From contig CAUDNR010004622.1 of the NCBI GenBank assembly GCA_958430865.1, positions 2,806-21,228 of the forward strand: 18,423 bases of DNA, read 5' to 3'. Made by a program: the position numbers and the translations under genes. Shown piece by piece: positions 18,362 to 18,423 of this stretch; within the stretch, counting starts at the first letter, position 1; every line of letters starts with the position of its first letter. A model generated the notes under the pieces. It saw only the letters and a list, made by a program, of their open reading frames with translations. It was not told the origin of the DNA and ran no database searches. Source of the stretch: Entrophospora sp. SA101 (lineage: Eukaryota; Glomeromycota; Glomeromycetes; Entrophosporales; Entrophosporaceae).

Positions 18362-18402
18362 AGACCAGACTGAATGGACCACAGTTAGAGTTGGTCTGGT
18401 CT
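18362..18402. repeat. Imperfect inverted repeat at the right window edge
   Basis: AGACCAGACT at 18362-18371 pairs with AGTTGGTCTGGTCT at 18389-18402 (four bases unpaired), with a 17-base loop. Each arm holds a duplicated CCAGA/TCTGG motif. It is notably GC-richer than its surroundings. It could be the end of a small transposon that continues beyond the window. Confidence 0.5.
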
Positions 18403-18423
18403 TAGGTATCAAAGACGTTTGGA

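Noticed and set aside
1..18423. CRISPR array, bacterial operon or phage system
   Set aside because: Introns, Spt6, muskelin and 5S organisation show eukaryotic nuclear DNA; no regularly spaced identical repeats are present.

Overview
The window looks like nuclear DNA of a fungus. It is very AT-rich, its genes carry many short GT-AG introns (roughly 40-150 bases), and it contains a single free-standing 5S rRNA gene. The degraded protein-kinase fragment (HCDLHSGNIL and TDLGLCGP motifs), the BTB relic and the Tc1-like transposon relics are what one expects of an arbuscular mycorrhizal fungus of the Rhizophagus type (Glomeromycotina). That assignment is inference from gene style, not a database match.

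Layout. 1-1162: a frameshifted kinase fragment running directly, in the same frame, into a 5'-truncated Tc1-like transposase that keeps its right terminal inverted repeat. 1528-6689 (minus): a complete Spt6 transcription elongation factor gene; I resolved 15 exons adding up to 1334 codons plus stop. 6690-6879: a 190-base shared upstream region. 6880-10354 (plus): a complete muskelin gene, 15 exons, 731 codons plus stop, including a 30-base exon and one GC-AG intron. 10453-10568 (minus): a 5S rRNA gene converging on muskelin. 10824-12164: decayed or unrecognised coding pieces. 12375-13524 (plus): a two-exon F-box protein with two CxxC pairs. 13525-18423: gene-poor and relic-rich. It holds a short tandem repeat, a 941-base internally deleted Tc1-like element with both ends intact, the split remnant it sits in, a BTB-domain pseudogene, one unrecognised 80-codon open frame, and a hairpin-forming repeat at the right edge.

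How it works together. The working genes are housekeeping or regulatory: Spt6 (histone chaperone that travels with RNA polymerase II), muskelin (kelch protein, in animals a subunit of the CTLH/GID ubiquitin ligase), an F-box protein (probable SCF ubiquitin-ligase adaptor) and 5S rRNA. There is no sign of an operon-like system. I found no convincing undescribed multi-gene system. The most distinctive observations are the kinase-transposase in-frame junction, the long subterminal repeat architecture of the deleted Tc1 element, and the head-to-head Spt6-muskelin pair.
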